Source of the DNA: Plasmopara viticola
Taxonomy: Eukaryota; Oomycota; Peronosporomycetes; Peronosporales; Peronosporaceae
Assembly (NCBI GenBank): GCA_001695595.3
Contig: MBPM02000004.1
Span: 62,001 to 126,000 of the forward strand
Direction: 5' to 3'
Length of the DNA stretch: 64,000 nt
The position numbers and the translations under genes are program-made. The notes under the pieces were generated by a model. It saw nothing but the letters and a program-made list of their open reading frames with translations, was not told the DNA's origin and did not search any database. Positions 31,958 to 45,398 of this stretch are shown in pieces (position 1 is the stretch's first letter; every line of letters begins with the position of its first letter).

Positions 31958-33521
31958 ATGAGGACGTCGATGAGCCACCGCTCATCCGTCAGCAGCAGCG
32001 TAGCGGGGGTGCCTACGGCGCTGCGTAACGATGCTATTCTGTACCTTACAATTTTATCGGCACGCGATTTGAAGAAGGTGCAGACGCTGGGTGAACAAGA
32101 CCCGTATTGCAGCGTGTACCTCTCAACGGGAGGAAAGGAGCAGGAGAAGGCGGCATTTAAGACAGACACTCACGATAATGGAGGTCTATCTGATATGCGC
32201 GAGATCAATGGCGTAGCTCGTGGCAGAATGCTGACATTGTCCACTTTTTTTGCAATCGCCAGGAACGCAGCCAATGTGGAACGTTAAGGGCCACATTTTG
32301 ATTCCCGACATCTCGACGGACATCGTACGATTTCGCATCAAAAACAATAATTGGGGAAAAAAGTAATGCGATTAAACCTTTCATTACAAAGTACAAGTAT
32401 AGCTGACGGTGCCTTTCGTGCAGTACGGTGATTGGAGAGATTGCGCTTGCGTTGCGAGACCTGTCGCGTGGACGATCGATGGAGAAAGAGTTTGCGCTGA
32501 CTCCTCAGGGGTTTTTAAAAGTGCTGATGTATTTATCGCTGGGTCATGGTATGTATATGTAGACTATTTCACACTGTCATACTACGAATGAGAGGCTAAG
32601 GAGAAGAATCGACAATGTCTTTGGTAGAAAATCCGACTTCGCAGCCTCGCGTAAAGTTTGGCGAATACCCACAGCATTTTATACCTGGTAAATCCAAACT
32701 TTATTTAGGTCTCATCTCGGGTAGCAAGCTGCGCGACGTTCAGGCATTCGGTACGCAAGACCCATACTGCGAGGTATACCTTGGCCAAGACCGCATGCCG
32801 TCTGCTAAGGATGTTATCTATAGAACCAAAACGCATGACAATGGAGGTAGGGTGTTGATTTGTATATGCAAGTATCTTGTAGCTACTTTTTAGTAATGCA
32901 GTGCTGTTGTAGGAAAAAATCCGCGCTGGATTGAAGGTATCACAGTTAGTGTACGATGTATTGAACACGACTTCCTCGTGATTCGCGTAATGAACGACAA
33001 TACGGTCAAAGAGTACGACAATGCGGTCTCTCTGACTTTATTGCAGCCGCTGACTTGTTGTGTGATGCTCAAGTACGCTAATTGGCGAGCTCTCTCTCAA
33101 GATAGAAATGCTTATTGGCCGCAACTTTGAGGATAAAAGCTACCCAATTGAAGCAGACGACACGATCGTAGGACAAGTACGGCTACAGCTTGCTCTTTTC
33201 AACGACGAGATTATGGACGAAGACGATATTCGCGACTGCGACGTAGACGGTTGCTCGTGCGCTTCGATCCATCCTGCTCGAGCCACAAAAGTTGGCGAAG
33301 TATTGATCGACGGCATTTCGCCCGAGGGTGTGCAGTATTTAGAGGCCGGCACCGCCGTGCACACGGGTTGTGAATTGGCGGGCGATTACGTAGTAGACAA
33401 GGATGTGTACGAAGGTGGTAGTTGGTTGGAAGAGGACCTCATACCTCGTCAAGTAGACCGAATGAGTAGATCCTTCAGTCCATCAAATAGTGATGAAGAG
33501 TGGGAAGGCGACGAATTGTAG
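31958..33521 (+). CDS. Tandem double-C2-domain protein
   Basis: Six exons, 31958-32183, 32263-32362, 32424-32548, 32601-32846, 32913-33012 and 33074-33521, give 414 aa. C2A spans about residues 26-145 (LTILSARDLKKVQ, GEQDPYCSVYL, THDNGGTQPMWN). C2B spans about 183-300 (LGLISGSKLRDVQ, GTQDPYCEVYL, THDNGGKNPRW). The Asp in DPYC is kept. The second calcium loop reads IKNNNWGKN in C2A and VMNDNTVKD in C2B, so acidic ligands are missing or reduced and calcium binding is uncertain. The acidic C-terminal tail (about 300-414) contains a CDVDGCSCA cluster and has no domain I recognise. The C2 type resembles small plant or protist C2 proteins that dock on membranes. There is no signal peptide or TM segment, so it is probably cytosolic or peripheral to membrane. 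The splice sites were chosen because both domains then align end to end. Confidence 0.85.
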
Positions 33522-33642
33522 AGTTATATATATATATGGCTACATTATTAAATGAGCTCAACTTTTGGTACCCCGTTGCAATCGCCTTTGACGGGGTTTC
33601 GAATGGAAGGGGCGTCAGTTTACGATCAAACAGCACTGCACT

Positions 33643-35753
33643 ATGCGCGAGTGTAGGTCATCGAAGTCGCTGATTGCGGCATTAACGGCGGCTGCGCTGA
33701 CGGCCCCCGATGTCGAGAGTTTCCTGCTTCCGGGTGTGCAAATGACCACGTACACAAAGAGTGAGGCGCTGCCTCTCTTTGTCAACAGTCTCAAGTCGGC
33801 CGAGACGCTGCTACCCCTCGATTACTACAAGCTCCCGTTTTGCCAGGTAATTACCCATCTAGCAAACTTTTTAATGAGATTGATTTCGTCATTGCTTTTT
33901 TGCGTAGCCCGAAAAGATCGAGTACAAGTCGGAGAACCTGGGCGAGTACTTGACTGCTAATCGCATTCAGAATTCTCCGTATGAGATCAAGTTTCTGGAA
34001 GGACAACAGTGTACCGTTCTGTGTCAGCAGGAATACCAGGAGGCAGATGTCAAGATTTGGGAGGACAAGATCAAAGACTCGTACCGCGTCAATTGGATCC
34101 TTGACAACCTTCCCGCCACGTCCGTGTCATCGGAAGGCGGCATGACTGTGGGGTTTCCGCTAGGAAGCTTCAATCCGGATGTGGAGGTGGTGCCTCAGCT
34201 TAATAATCACGTCAAGATACTTATTGGGTACAACAACCACCCGATAGGTACGGCATCGACCGAGGAAGAGGGACGGATCGTCGATTTCAAGGTAATTCCG
34301 TACAGCTTCGAGTACGCCCTTAGAAACTACGACAAGTCAACAAACCGCATGGATTCCTGTGAACACTCTAGCGACCTGAAACGCCCATTGTATGTGCGCA
34401 AGAACAAGGATGGCAAGATGCCTGTATACTGGACCTACAGTGTGGAATGGGTCCTGGACAACGAGCACGATTGGCGTACTCGATGGGACGTCTACTTTGA
34501 TGCTGGCTCGGGAGGCGATGAAGTTCATTGGTTTTCAATCATCAACGCGCTTGTTATCGTACTGTTCTTAAGTGGAATGGTTGGGATGATTCTCATGCGC
34601 AGTCTTCATCGCGACATCAGTCGCTACAACCGCGTGCCGACCGAAGAAGAGCGCGCTGAAGAGCGGGAAGAGTTTGGCTGGAAGCTTGTCCACGCGGACG
34701 TGTTCCGTCCACCGTCTAAGAATCCAATGCTTTTTTGCGTCATGGTGGGTACAGGCTGTCAGCTACTCGGCATGGCATTCGTCACGCTTTTTTTTGCTGC
34801 TGTGGGCGTCCTTGCGCCTTCTAACCGTGGCAAGCTGGTGATTGCACTGCTCGTGTGTTTTGTACTGCTGGGTATGCTCGCTGGGTTCACCTCAGCGCGC
34901 ACGTACAAGATGTTTAAAGGCAAACGTTGGCAAATGTGCACAGTCCTCACGGCTGTGCTCTTCCCGGGCATCATGTTTTCGCTCTTCTTTTTCCTCAACC
35001 TATTTGTCTGGGGCGCGGGGTCAGACGCTGCAGTGCCGTTCGGGTGGATTCTGTTGGTCTTTTTCCTTTGGACCGGCATTTCAGTGCCGCTGGTGTTTGC
35101 CGGAGCGTACTTTGGCTTCAGGTACGCATGTGATAGATTGATGATATAGATTGAAAGGCTCTTACGATAATCATTGTTTTAGAAACCCATCGATGGCGTT
35201 TCCTGTGGCGACGAGCAACATTCCACGTCCCATTCCATTACAGCCGTGGTACATGACTCACGTGGCGGCAGCAGCAGTGGGTGGTATCCTACCGTTCGGT
35301 GCCATCTTTGTTGAGCTCTTTTTCGTGCTCTCTGCGCTGTGGACAGACAAGTATTACTATGTCTTTGGTTTTCTCTTATTGGCGTTCCTGATTTTGATCA
35401 ACACGTGCGCGGAAATCACGATTGTACTCACGTACTTTCAGCTCTGCTCTGAGGATTACAATTGGTACGTCTACTGGCTTTGATTGTATGCAGTGTCTAA
35501 GTGCGAGAGTGCTTGGGTGTACAGGTGGTGGCGGTCATTCTTTGTATCGGGTGCTTGCGGTGTCTACGTGTTCCTCTACTCGACGTATTATTACTGGACG
35601 CGTCTAGACGTGACAAATTTTATCGGTGCAATGCTTTATTTTGGCTACATGATGGTCGTCTCGGGGGCGTTGGCACTGTTGACGGGTGCCGTGGGCGTTG
35701 GCGCCTCGCTTTGGTTCACACGCAAGATTTACGCGTCTATCAAGGTTGATTAG
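33643..35753 (+). CDS. TM9SF: Transmembrane 9 superfamily (TM9SF/EMP70) protein
   Basis: Four exons, 33643-33846, 33908-35121, 35183-35464 and 35525-35753, give 642 aa, the normal family length. The introns are 60-61 nt with donors GTAATT, GTACGC and GTACGT. A signal peptide and luminal domain (about 1-275) show the family motifs LPLFVNSLKS, LPLDYYKLPFC and NLGEYL. Nine hydrophobic segments follow from about residue 276, including the conserved RSLHRDISRYN loop, GWKLVHADVFRPP and FRNPSMAFPVATSNIPRPIP. The C terminus is SIKVD, which fits the KxD/E COPI-interacting Golgi retention signal of the family. TM9SF proteins sit in Golgi and endosomes and help sort membrane proteins with glycine-rich TM segments. 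ATG 33643 starts a plausible signal sequence. Confidence 0.95.
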
Positions 35754-35917
35754 AGCAGGCCAAGTATCAGTAGAATACGAGCGAACACCTCGCGTTGCAG
35801 GCGCGCGTGCATGAAAAGGAAAGAAATAGGTTAAATACACGCACCCGTATTCGAACGTAATTAGTATGTGTGACATCGTGTCTAGTCAGAGCGGTCGTCC
35901 GTTACCGACTCAGCGTC

Positions 35918-37171
35918 ATGGTGTCCTCTCAAAGACTCAGGTCACCCTCGTCGTCCTTTACGAGTTGCAGTAGCTCGTATGATCAGCAGCGAGCCAATAC
36001 AGCTGCACATGATAAGAGAACAATGTGTTCAAATGGTTTCGAGCCGCTTTCCGTCGATCAAGACCGTGAGGTGGCGAGACGAGCTCTGGCCGACTTGAAA
36101 GAATTGTACTTTGATAAAGACAGCGATGAAGAAAGTGACGACGGCGAGTATGAATCGAGTTCCGAAATCGAGTCGAGGATGTCGTCACGAAGTCATGGAA
36201 ATGCAGGTGGACTGACCCTCGAAGAGCTATCGGTGGCAGTGAACGCTGCTATTGAGTACCATTGTCCACCGAAACGCGCTGTTGGCCAGCCACCATTCAA
36301 GCCTAGAGTTAAAGAATGTGACGGCGCTTCTCACGTTTCTAACAAGACTTGTCCTTCATCTCATTGTTGCCGTCAACTAAAGGAAGTAGCTACCGTCTCG
36401 ACTGGATCCGACCTGAAAATGTTTCAGGATATGCTGGAAAGAAAGGAAAGACAGTTTAATGCTTTTCGAGCTGAAAAGATTGGTTCGAACGGGAACGTTT
36501 ACGCGCACGAGAGTCGAGAGAGTACTGCTCATCCAAGTCGTTCCGTTGATCAGGAGCAACAAACTATGGCATGCGTGAGGGATCAGGCGACAGAGACGGA
36601 CTTGTTTGGTCATCATGTATCGAGTTTTAAAGGTGTGACACCGGCGCGACAATTGTCGAGCGATCGTACTCAAAGTGCTAGTGACGTGATGCATGCATTT
36701 AAAGTGGGTCCCACGCTTGCGGACCTTGCCAACTGTCATCGCAAGGTTGAAAGAGATCGTTTGGCTTTTCAAATACTTGCCTCTGAATCGTCTTGGAGTT
36801 CCTCTTGCTGTTCTTCACCTACCGATCATGCACTACAATCCTCGTTTGCCAGTGATCACAGCAGTGTTAGCAGCATTCATCACTGTCAGCATAGCGGCAA
36901 GATGAACAACAAAATTAACAGAGCGGTAGCGCCCAGCAAGAGTAGCAGGAACAGCGATCATAGCAGTCACAAAGGTCAGCATCAGGTTAGACCAAAGCCA
37001 GTTATCGAGACATCGCTACCGAACAACTGGCAATCTACACAGGGTCGATTCGACAGAGTCGAGGGAGGTTCTCAAACCTCAGACTCACTTTTGCCAATAG
37101 ATGTGGTGCAAGTACCAAGGAACCCAGAGCTCGTGAAGTGGGAGCTCGATCTTTCTAATTTTCCTTGTTAA
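35918..37171 (+). CDS. Hypothetical Ser/His-rich protein
   Basis: An open frame of 417 aa from ATG 35918. The frame extends upstream without an ATG, and another ATG at 35866 lies in a different frame. The sequence is hydrophilic and low in complexity: Ser runs near the N terminus, an acidic SDEESDDGEYESSSEIES stretch at about residue 75-90, and a possible helix LKMFQDMLERKERQFNAFR at about 165-185. His/Ser-rich stretches lie after about 295. The end is LVKWELDLSNFPC. It has no signal peptide, TM segment or domain that I recognise. Length, codon usage like its neighbours and position 164 bp behind the TM9SF gene support a real gene. It may be an intrinsically disordered nuclear or cytoskeletal protein, but that is a guess. 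Confidence 0.65.
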   Translation: MVSSQRLRSPSSSFTSCSSSYDQQRANTAAHDKRTMCSNGFEPLSVDQDREVARRALADLKELYFDKDSDEESDDGEYESSSEIESRMSSRSHGNAGGLTLEELSVAVNAAIEYHCPPKRAVGQPPFKPRVKECDGASHVSNKTCPSSHCCRQLKEVATVSTGSDLKMFQDMLERKERQFNAFRAEKIGSNGNVYAHESRESTAHPSRSVDQEQQTMACVRDQATETDLFGHHVSSFKGVTPARQLSSDRTQSASDVMHAFKVGPTLADLANCHRKVERDRLAFQILASESSWSSSCCSSPTDHALQSSFASDHSSVSSIHHCQHSGKMNNKINRAVAPSKSSRNSDHSSHKGQHQVRPKPVIETSLPNNWQSTQGRFDRVEGGSQTSDSLLPIDVVQVPRNPELVKWELDLSNFPC

Positions 37172-40100
37172 ATAAATAGAGACTGCATTACTCCCGACAC
37201 TGAGTGCACGTGGCAATCGTACCAAGCTTAACCATCCTTTGACAAATGGACAGATGGAAAGATTGATTGAAAGCTAGTTTGACACTTGCACCGACTAGCA
37301 TTCCTTGATGATCTACATTCAACACCTCGATCCTATTGTTTTCTTTGAGCAATAAGATAATGCGCGTAAGGCGCTGCTGTCATAGACACCGATGACTCAG
37401 ATTTCGTGGAGCACAGATTAACATCTTTTTTTAACATGGCTGTATCGAGAGTGTAGCACCGTACCCAAGACCCTTGTTCAAAACACACGGTCTTGATTTT
37501 TTTGGTGTTATCAAAGCCCAATTCTTCTTGCAGAAATCCAACAAGAAAACAAGCTTATGTATATAATCACCCACTATAGCTAGGAGTATAGTATTCAAGT
37601 GCACAATAGACGCGAAAAATATTTATGTATGCTTCTACAAAATTCATGACAACAAGTCTGGCTAAAATTAAGTGACCCATTGACTTTATGTAATCATATC
37701 AACCCACGGCATTTCCAGGGCATTACGCCCTCCAGCTTCGGAGCTTTAGACAAATATTGTTCACTCATGCACGTAGCGGCATGCCAACTAGTAATTGCCT
37801 GTATGTACGTTGGTGGTTGCACATTTATTCTATTGATACACGAGTGGACAAGCTTGTGTTTGATTTGACAAACTCTCGATCCAACGAGTTTGTACAAGCA
37901 ACATAGAGACGTATTTCGAACGATACGGCAAATCGAGTCTTTATTAAAATGAATAAAGACTTGCTCGAGTCATCCTGTTTACAACGGAGTGGCGCTGTAT
38001 CACGTTCCATCTCGTTTGTATAAGCAAGAAAAGCCACTGCTAACTTGACGTCATAGTAACATATCCCACTCTGATGAATAATCATTACTAAGCTGGCTTT
38101 CCAAATATAATTTCTCGCACCATTCGCCTGCAAAATACATTAAGTGGTATGCTTACAGCGCGCCAAAAAGTTGGAAGCTTCACATCGAAAGTTACTCGGC
38201 TGATACCGGTGAAGTCATGAGTCTTCAGATAGCGTCACAAAGAAGTCTTAAAAGGATTGGCTAAAAGAAGCACAAAATCGCGAACTAAGGACTCTTAAAA
38301 TTCACTCCGGCTATGACCGTCTACCTAAGAGGTATATTACCGTATTCAAACCTGCTTTCACAGCAACGTTCGTACAACTATGGCAATAAGCGCTTCAAAT
38401 TTTTGATAGCTACTACCACTGGGACTTTAAGCCTTTTGAGTCATTTCATGGTTGTCAATGATGGAAGTGCCATCACGGAATTAGGGCTGGAAAATGACGC
38501 CGAAGCGGTGTACATCATTGCTCAGGGCGCTGAGATCCAGCACTAGATTAAGAATCGGTCAGCAGCGCGCGCCAAGGGGACATGGGGAGACACTCCACGA
38601 TTTTTACAATCGCTCAACGTCTCACAACTGTGTGACAATGACGTGCTGAATCCACAAATTTAAAACGGAGGATGATACCAAATGGCAGAGCATATGTGTT
38701 CAATTGACGAGCTAGTTGGAGACTCCAGATAGCAGTAACTTCGCTTAATCTGTTGCACCAGTTGGTCACTAGTAGTCTGCCGGCAGTATGAACTATTACA
38801 TCGATTGTGAAGAATGCGAAGGGCATCGAGCTGACTGAATAAAGAGATGCTGCCTAGGAGATCAGCGATGGTACACCAAAAGCGGTACGAAGAAGCGTTT
38901 CGCGTAAATGGACATGCTGGAAGGCTCAAAGGTAGACAAGACAACATTCGGAACGGTCGTTTCGCGGACAAGTATTTTACCGGGAAACACTTTAGTAGCA
39001 ATGATGCGGTAGTTGCAGTAGACAAAGGAAGACTTGTAGGATAGCTTATTGACAGTAGTGTCACATGACTACAACATACTATAATAACTCTTTTCCTATC
39101 ATTATACATGACGCCACACAGGAAGAATTTTCCGAACATGCAGGCTTTTAGACAAGCTTGGAAAAAGCGATCGCAGAACTTAAGGGTTTTCTCGTCCAAG
39201 GAATCGGCAAGGTAAAATTGACCGCGTCAAATGGAATGAGTTTTCGCATGATCAAAGTTTAGCATATCCGAAGACTCAACAGAAGAATATTGTCGGATGG
39301 CAAGCTTGCGATACGCAATCAGTTGAGGCAAAGATCAAGATATTGCCTGAGGTACCACAATCGGCAAAGCGTGCCTTATAAATTGCAAGATATTGATTTA
39401 CGCTGGAGATGATAGTGACCGGGAGCTTTGGTACGTTCCCTGAAACACCTTCAGAAAAGCGGTATGGCTAACACACTGCGCACAACAAGTGGCGTGCTTG
39501 AGGTGAAACAGGACGGATGGCTGATGGGTAAGCAAGTGGTCGGTTCATTTCCGTCACAGTTGCTTACGAAAGTATTACGAGTCCTGCAACTCGAGAAACA
39601 CGGACGTAAAGTGACCATTGAAAGCGGTTTTGGATGGTTGCGCAAGATATGTGCTTACTTTCGTGAAGGATATCTTGTAGATTTACTTTTAGAAAACACG
39701 AATGAGGTGGTCACTTAACTGAGCGAGATCGAGACTTCTATGAAATAGCAACGGGAACAACGCTTGAAGCGTCTGCAGGCAACGTAACAAATTTTGTGAG
39801 AAAAAGAGTTATCGATATATGTGCCAGGAACGGTCACTCGCATCAGCACACGGTGTCTTCCAGCCCAGTGTTGCGAAGCGGACGAGCCGCGCAGTTGTGG
39901 AAATGGCGCGAATGCTTTTACATGGATGTGCCTTTTAAATGGTTGGCGGATTCAGTAAGCATATTGGCCTACCTGATCGATCGCTCGACGAAACAAGAAA
40001 TGAGATGCTGCACCATCTTCAAGCAAAAGCTAAAACTGAGGAATCTACGCGTATTTACATTGCGGGGTTCCTCCCATGCTGATAATGCCGAGAGTACAAA

Positions 40101-43100
40101 ACTTGACCTGATTTTTTTTATGCAGAGATCGCAATGGGGCATCGTGTATTTGACGTATTTCAATATCAAGGTGGTACAGTGTGTACGCCAAAGCGCGAAG
40201 AGAGTGGCAACTATGTAGCGCAAGCGTTAGCGTCGGAAGCTGATGCATGTTGAAGTCAACTTTCAGCCTCAAGCGGGTAAAAAGTGGTTCTATAGAAGGT
40301 GTCAGAATCTCGTCACACACATCAAATAGAATATGAGAGGTGTCTGGACATAGTACCTTATCTCTTCTTAGCCCGGTGTTAAGTGCCTTTCGGAGTAGTA
40401 GAGTATCGTCGATCAGCTGAAGCGCAGCAAAATTAACGATTGGTGGATCCGCCAAGAGTGAGCAATCGAGAGGAAAACGTGAGCCGATGCTGATGCTTTA
40501 GGACGGCTCAAAAGGCAAAAAAATCGGCAGAAGGAAGTGACGAATTACAAACCCCGAGACGCACCAGGATTGACAAAGGTAGACTCATCGCTGAAGCAGT
40601 TTTTGCTCATGTAGCTAGTGTTGGCGGATCGGACGATGCCTCAATCACGCGTGCGCAGGCAATATATAGCAGCGCCTCTTATGACAAGCAGAAGGCGATA
40701 TCAAGACTTGCGACAAAAGCAATTTGTGAGCGCTCACACCGAAATTAATGACAATCGGCCAAACGGATGCCGACAATTTCTGCAACGAAGCAAACGAGTC
40801 AGGATAAGCAGTGCACTGCAAGGCGCGACTTGTTGCTTAAAGTTACAAGCAGATATTTAGACGTTCTTTGAGACGCACTCACCCGCTCCAAATATGAAGT
40901 TCACTATAGATGTTCGGTCGGTGGTCGTTGGAAAACGATACGTGACCGAAGAACTGGATAAAAACACAGTAAGATATGCTACAATATTTCTAAAGATTGA
41001 GTGTCCTTGTGTTTGCTGTCGATCTGTGCACATTTTTCTTGCTGTTATGACAATTCCCAAATCGTTTCGCAAGACAAGCTCTTTTGTCTTAGGTACCGGT
41101 CGTATTAGCTAGCCCTCTACCAAATGGTGCATTTTATAAGACTTGCTCTAGAAATAATTTTTCATCCGCTTTTTCCGGTCTTGAAATTCAGAATTTGTTG
41201 CCTCCACGGATTATGAGGACGGACACCCAGCTTAGCTCTTCGCAGATGCCAGTTAGACATAAGAACAACGCGAGGCACGATAGCTTGGCCTTCACGTAGC
41301 GGATTCTCTCTATCTTTTCCAATCCTTATACAACTACTATAATAATTTGCCGTGAGTCAGCACAAGATCACTTTACCGTTCGATAACGCCATAAACCCAT
41401 TTACATCCTTTTATCTAATCAAAAAAGGCCTCTAGATAAAATAACGAATGTTTTGATTTTATTATCATCGTCATTATATGTATAGTCACATCAAGTAACG
41501 TAGCTCCTTGTGTCCATCACCAGCCAGGCTAGATGCATCGAAGGAAGCGAAATTTCCAGATGCATCGAGAAAAGCGTAATTCTTTTTAAATGTTGCGCTA
41601 TAAGCGTGTTCATAGTGGGACAAGTACTTGCACTTTTCGAGATGTCGCCCAGAATGCGCAATGACAGGTCTTGAGGTCAGAAATCATATTCTTAAGTGCA
41701 ATGACGAGTAGTGAATGAAACCCGGACTTGATGGGCTTCGTCATTTCAGCCCGCAATACCTAATAAATTGGATTGCTGCTGACAAATTTGTGTAAGAAAA
41801 TAAGAAGCTTTCATTCACTGCCTCAGGCTAACCTTAGCTTTCTCCTATCGGTTAATCAAAAAAAAGAAATAAATTCAGCGCGATAACTTGCCTTCTAAGA
41901 CAAGCTGCTTAGCATCCTTGGTGATCAGACCGTTTGAGCCAGTCAGGCGGATATCATCAGCGTACACTAGGGATGATAGTGTCGTATCAAGACAGGGTCA
42001 CAGAGAACAAGGTATCGGAGAAGAATGTAAGATGTTCAAGGGAACGACCAACGGCCAAAAAGGATTGACTCCTACAATTTATTGCAGCTTCATGACTAAG
42101 AAAATAAATGCACTGTTAATTCTAATTCGGTATGTGCTTCAACTTTACTTTGTAAGTCAGAACATTTCTTTTTTCAATTCCAGTAATTCTTAAGATACCT
42201 TAGTGCACAGACCTTTATAAATTCCTGTAAAGAGCCTGCCGTGCACCATGAGCCACTATTATTTGGAGAAGATTTCTTGACAGGAAGACAGCTTTTACTA
42301 CAAGTGCTTGAGTTTATAAAGCAATACGTCTTGCCCCCTAATACGAATTGAATTGAATTTGTTGGAGACGAGTGCTATTTATCACTACTTTTTTATATAA
42401 AAGGTCAGTTTGATCAAAATGATGACCAAATTAGGTAGCAAAAAAGGCTGCCGAGCGGTAGACTTAGCTGACATCGAAAAATCTTCCATAGATGTCACCC
42501 TACAAAAACAAGCCTTTGCGATGCGCCTTTTGCTAGGCTGCACTAACAATGAAGACTACATATACAACAAATGCTGCATTTGTCAAGACGCACCTATTCC
42601 ATGGGGGTAAGCCTTGAAGGAGACAACCCACTAGAAAACCTTTAGAGCATAAAAGGCTCAAGAAGGGTCTCGTGGCGGGGAACCCGCGCGTTTAAGTCTC
42701 TCTGGCCTGATAGTTCACAGACACCTTTGCCTTTTAAAGATTAATATGTCAAGTGCTTGTCTAGCTCTCTACGCGCTATTACCGCAAATAGTCGAAGGTT
42801 GATGGAGTGTTGTCGTAACAATTCCATTGCCCGAGGGAATGCCTCAAAAGAGTTTGATATACGTCAAATTCGCCGACATGCAAATTGTCTCATCAAATAG
42901 GACGAAAGAAGACCTGACCTGAGATGCCCTTGTCGATGAGGTCAGTGATGTTGAGAATTGATAGAAAGAAGACAAAGCAAAAGATGACATTCCTACGCCG
43001 AATTCCGGGTGGGTCTAATGACCAACTTCACTAACGCAGTGGGCAATAGACTATGTAATTCGCTCAGCGTCGGCTACCGACGCAAGTCTCAATTCAGCGA

Positions 43101-45398
43101 AAAAATTGCTCACTTTCCGGACTGAGGTTTGACAAGAATTGGCAGGGGCATTCGGATGATAATTCCCGACTAGTACATACCTTGACGGCGAGCAGTACAT
43201 CCATCTGCTTCGCTTACCGCGAGAAATTTTAGCTGTAACTTCTCGTGTGGCATCTGAAAATCTATATTAAAATCTCACGCGGACGATGATGGCCTGTATT
43301 TGGTATGGAAACACCCTTGAGTATATTCCATTATATTGACCATCACATTCCAACCAGAGAAGCTGAGTAAATCCTCAAACTATTGCGACGCAAAAAAATG
43401 AAAGGCCTTTTATGAAATAGCTTACATTAGCTAGCTTAAAATGCATAAGTCAACTCTTGGTCGGACATAACTCACACTCATATGCCTCGGCTTCGGCATC
43501 ATGTTGAGCAAGGCAATTAGAGTACAAGGTCAAAGCACAGGAATTTAGTCACATCTACCATATCCCAACGCGTGGCCAAGGAACCGTGGCTTAGATGCAA
43601 AGTCTCCAATGTCACTGATTCTAGACCACAACGGCGTTGGGCTGTCGTACCAAAGCTGTTCAAACAGCACCTACGAATTTAAAAAAGCGAGTCAGTCACA
43701 CTACTTTGCAATAAGATTTTGGCGCTCATAAAACTGCCTCTGCGGCATACTTATTCCATATGGAAGTGACGCTTGTCTTGGTGGTCTGACATTACCAGGG
43801 GGGGCCGCTTTCGTCTTCTTTTATTGAGATATATTTTTGCGCAATTGAATCTTGAAAGCTGGACCCTGTGGTCTGCCCGCGGCTTCTTTGAAGCAACTTT
43901 GGACCGAAAAGAAGATGGACGCCTTTGAACGCGTGACCCTTAAAATGGAAGGCTTAAGTTGTGAGGCTTATGAGATGGAACGCCTTAAGCCGTGTAGCCC
44001 AGAATTTTATAGTCGGGTTGAACACAGCGCGTCTCTGTGATCTTCGAACTGCGTCAAGAAGTTGCTCTCCTTCACAGTAAGCTACAGACTTAGTTTGCAG
44101 CCCAAAGCGTACGGCTTTTTTGGCACTATACCTCTAAGCTATATGATCAGTACGGTGTTGGTTTTGTTCACTGTCAGCTATTGTATGACCACCTCTCCAG
44201 CAGGGCAGAGCGCGAAAAAAAACATTGGGATATGCTGGGACTCGCTGATTGTTTGGAGTCATGAGATCAAAAATACGTCTCTAGTCTACCCATCAAAGAG
44301 TTTTAAACGCCAAGTTTTCTTTAATATCGATATTGTATCTAGTTGATGACTTCCGATATCACAAAAGGTTCAATAACACGATAATTTATCTTGCTAGAAA
44401 GTACCGATCATACCTTGTCTAACATTAACTTTAGTAATATCTAGCAATATTTTATCGTCTTGAGTAAGCCTATTTTTTTTCTCTTGTATCTAACCGGTTT
44501 GTTTATCTTTATGCCCTGTTAGTTGTAAAAAAATTTACAAAGCCAAAGAGCGAATTCTTCGGGTAAACTTGTCCCGCAATAAAAAGTTCTGATGATAATG
44601 CTTGCCTCTCACTCACATATTCGAGAAATATTTTTTCTTACAGAGATAACCAAACCTTAACATGTCTTAGTCATTTTGCATAGGGGGGTGTAAAGCTCGT
44701 TGATGCGTGAGCGCATTGTTAAGTACAAATTTAACAATTAATATTTATCAGCGCAGCTCTTCAGTGTACAGACTACACAGTGTGCCTCCAAAAAACGGCA
44801 AACCCCATTTTGATTAATCATTTGTCTACTATTTACATCAACAACCGGGTTTTCGATAGCCGAGAAAGCGATTGACGTAATTGCGTGTCTCTATTCGTCG
44901 TCATTGCACTCGGAAAGACATAATTTTTTAATTCGCTTCTTTAAAAGTTTTGCTGCTCAATTCACATTTATACTAGCTGGAACAAATGCCAGTTGCAGAA
45001 CAAAACTATGTTTCTGCTACCTCCGGCAGACCGAAGACAAAGTCTAGACTTGTTGACTTTTAAAGCTCGCGCAAGTTACTAGTACATGTAAAAAGCCGAC
45101 GTGATATAATTATTCGGTAGGTATATTTTTTTACCTACTTTTTTACTAACGAGACAGCCAATTTGCTGTAGTGGCCAAGAAAGACGTTTTTTTCTCGGCG
45201 CCAAATTTAGCATCGTGCACTTTTCAGATAAAGTACTTCACAATTTTGTCACTCGATACAAAACCCCGGGCTATGTCTTCCAAATTCCTTGAAAATGGAA
45301 AAGACCGTGTGATGAGTCAAGCGGTACAACTGTGTTAGTGTCGAAGTGCTAATTACTCGACTCTGGCATATCTACATGCGATAAAAGTTGCGCTAAAG
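37172..45398. other. Gene-poor island, no recognisable gene
   Basis: About 8.2 kb of AT-rich sequence with many stops. The longest frames (for example 38660-39199 minus, 39796-40218 plus and 40045-40455 minus) show no domain and overlap one another on opposite strands. It is probably decayed transposon sequence, given the Gypsy remnant that follows, but I cannot identify an element here. Confidence 0.5.

Noticed and set aside
38313..40860. Frames at 38313, 38660, 39428, 39796, 40045 and 40618 as possible genes
   Set aside because: They overlap on opposite strands, have no recognisable domain or splice structure, and lie in a decayed AT-rich island. I tried retroelement and effector motifs (RxLR, LFLAK) and found none convincing.
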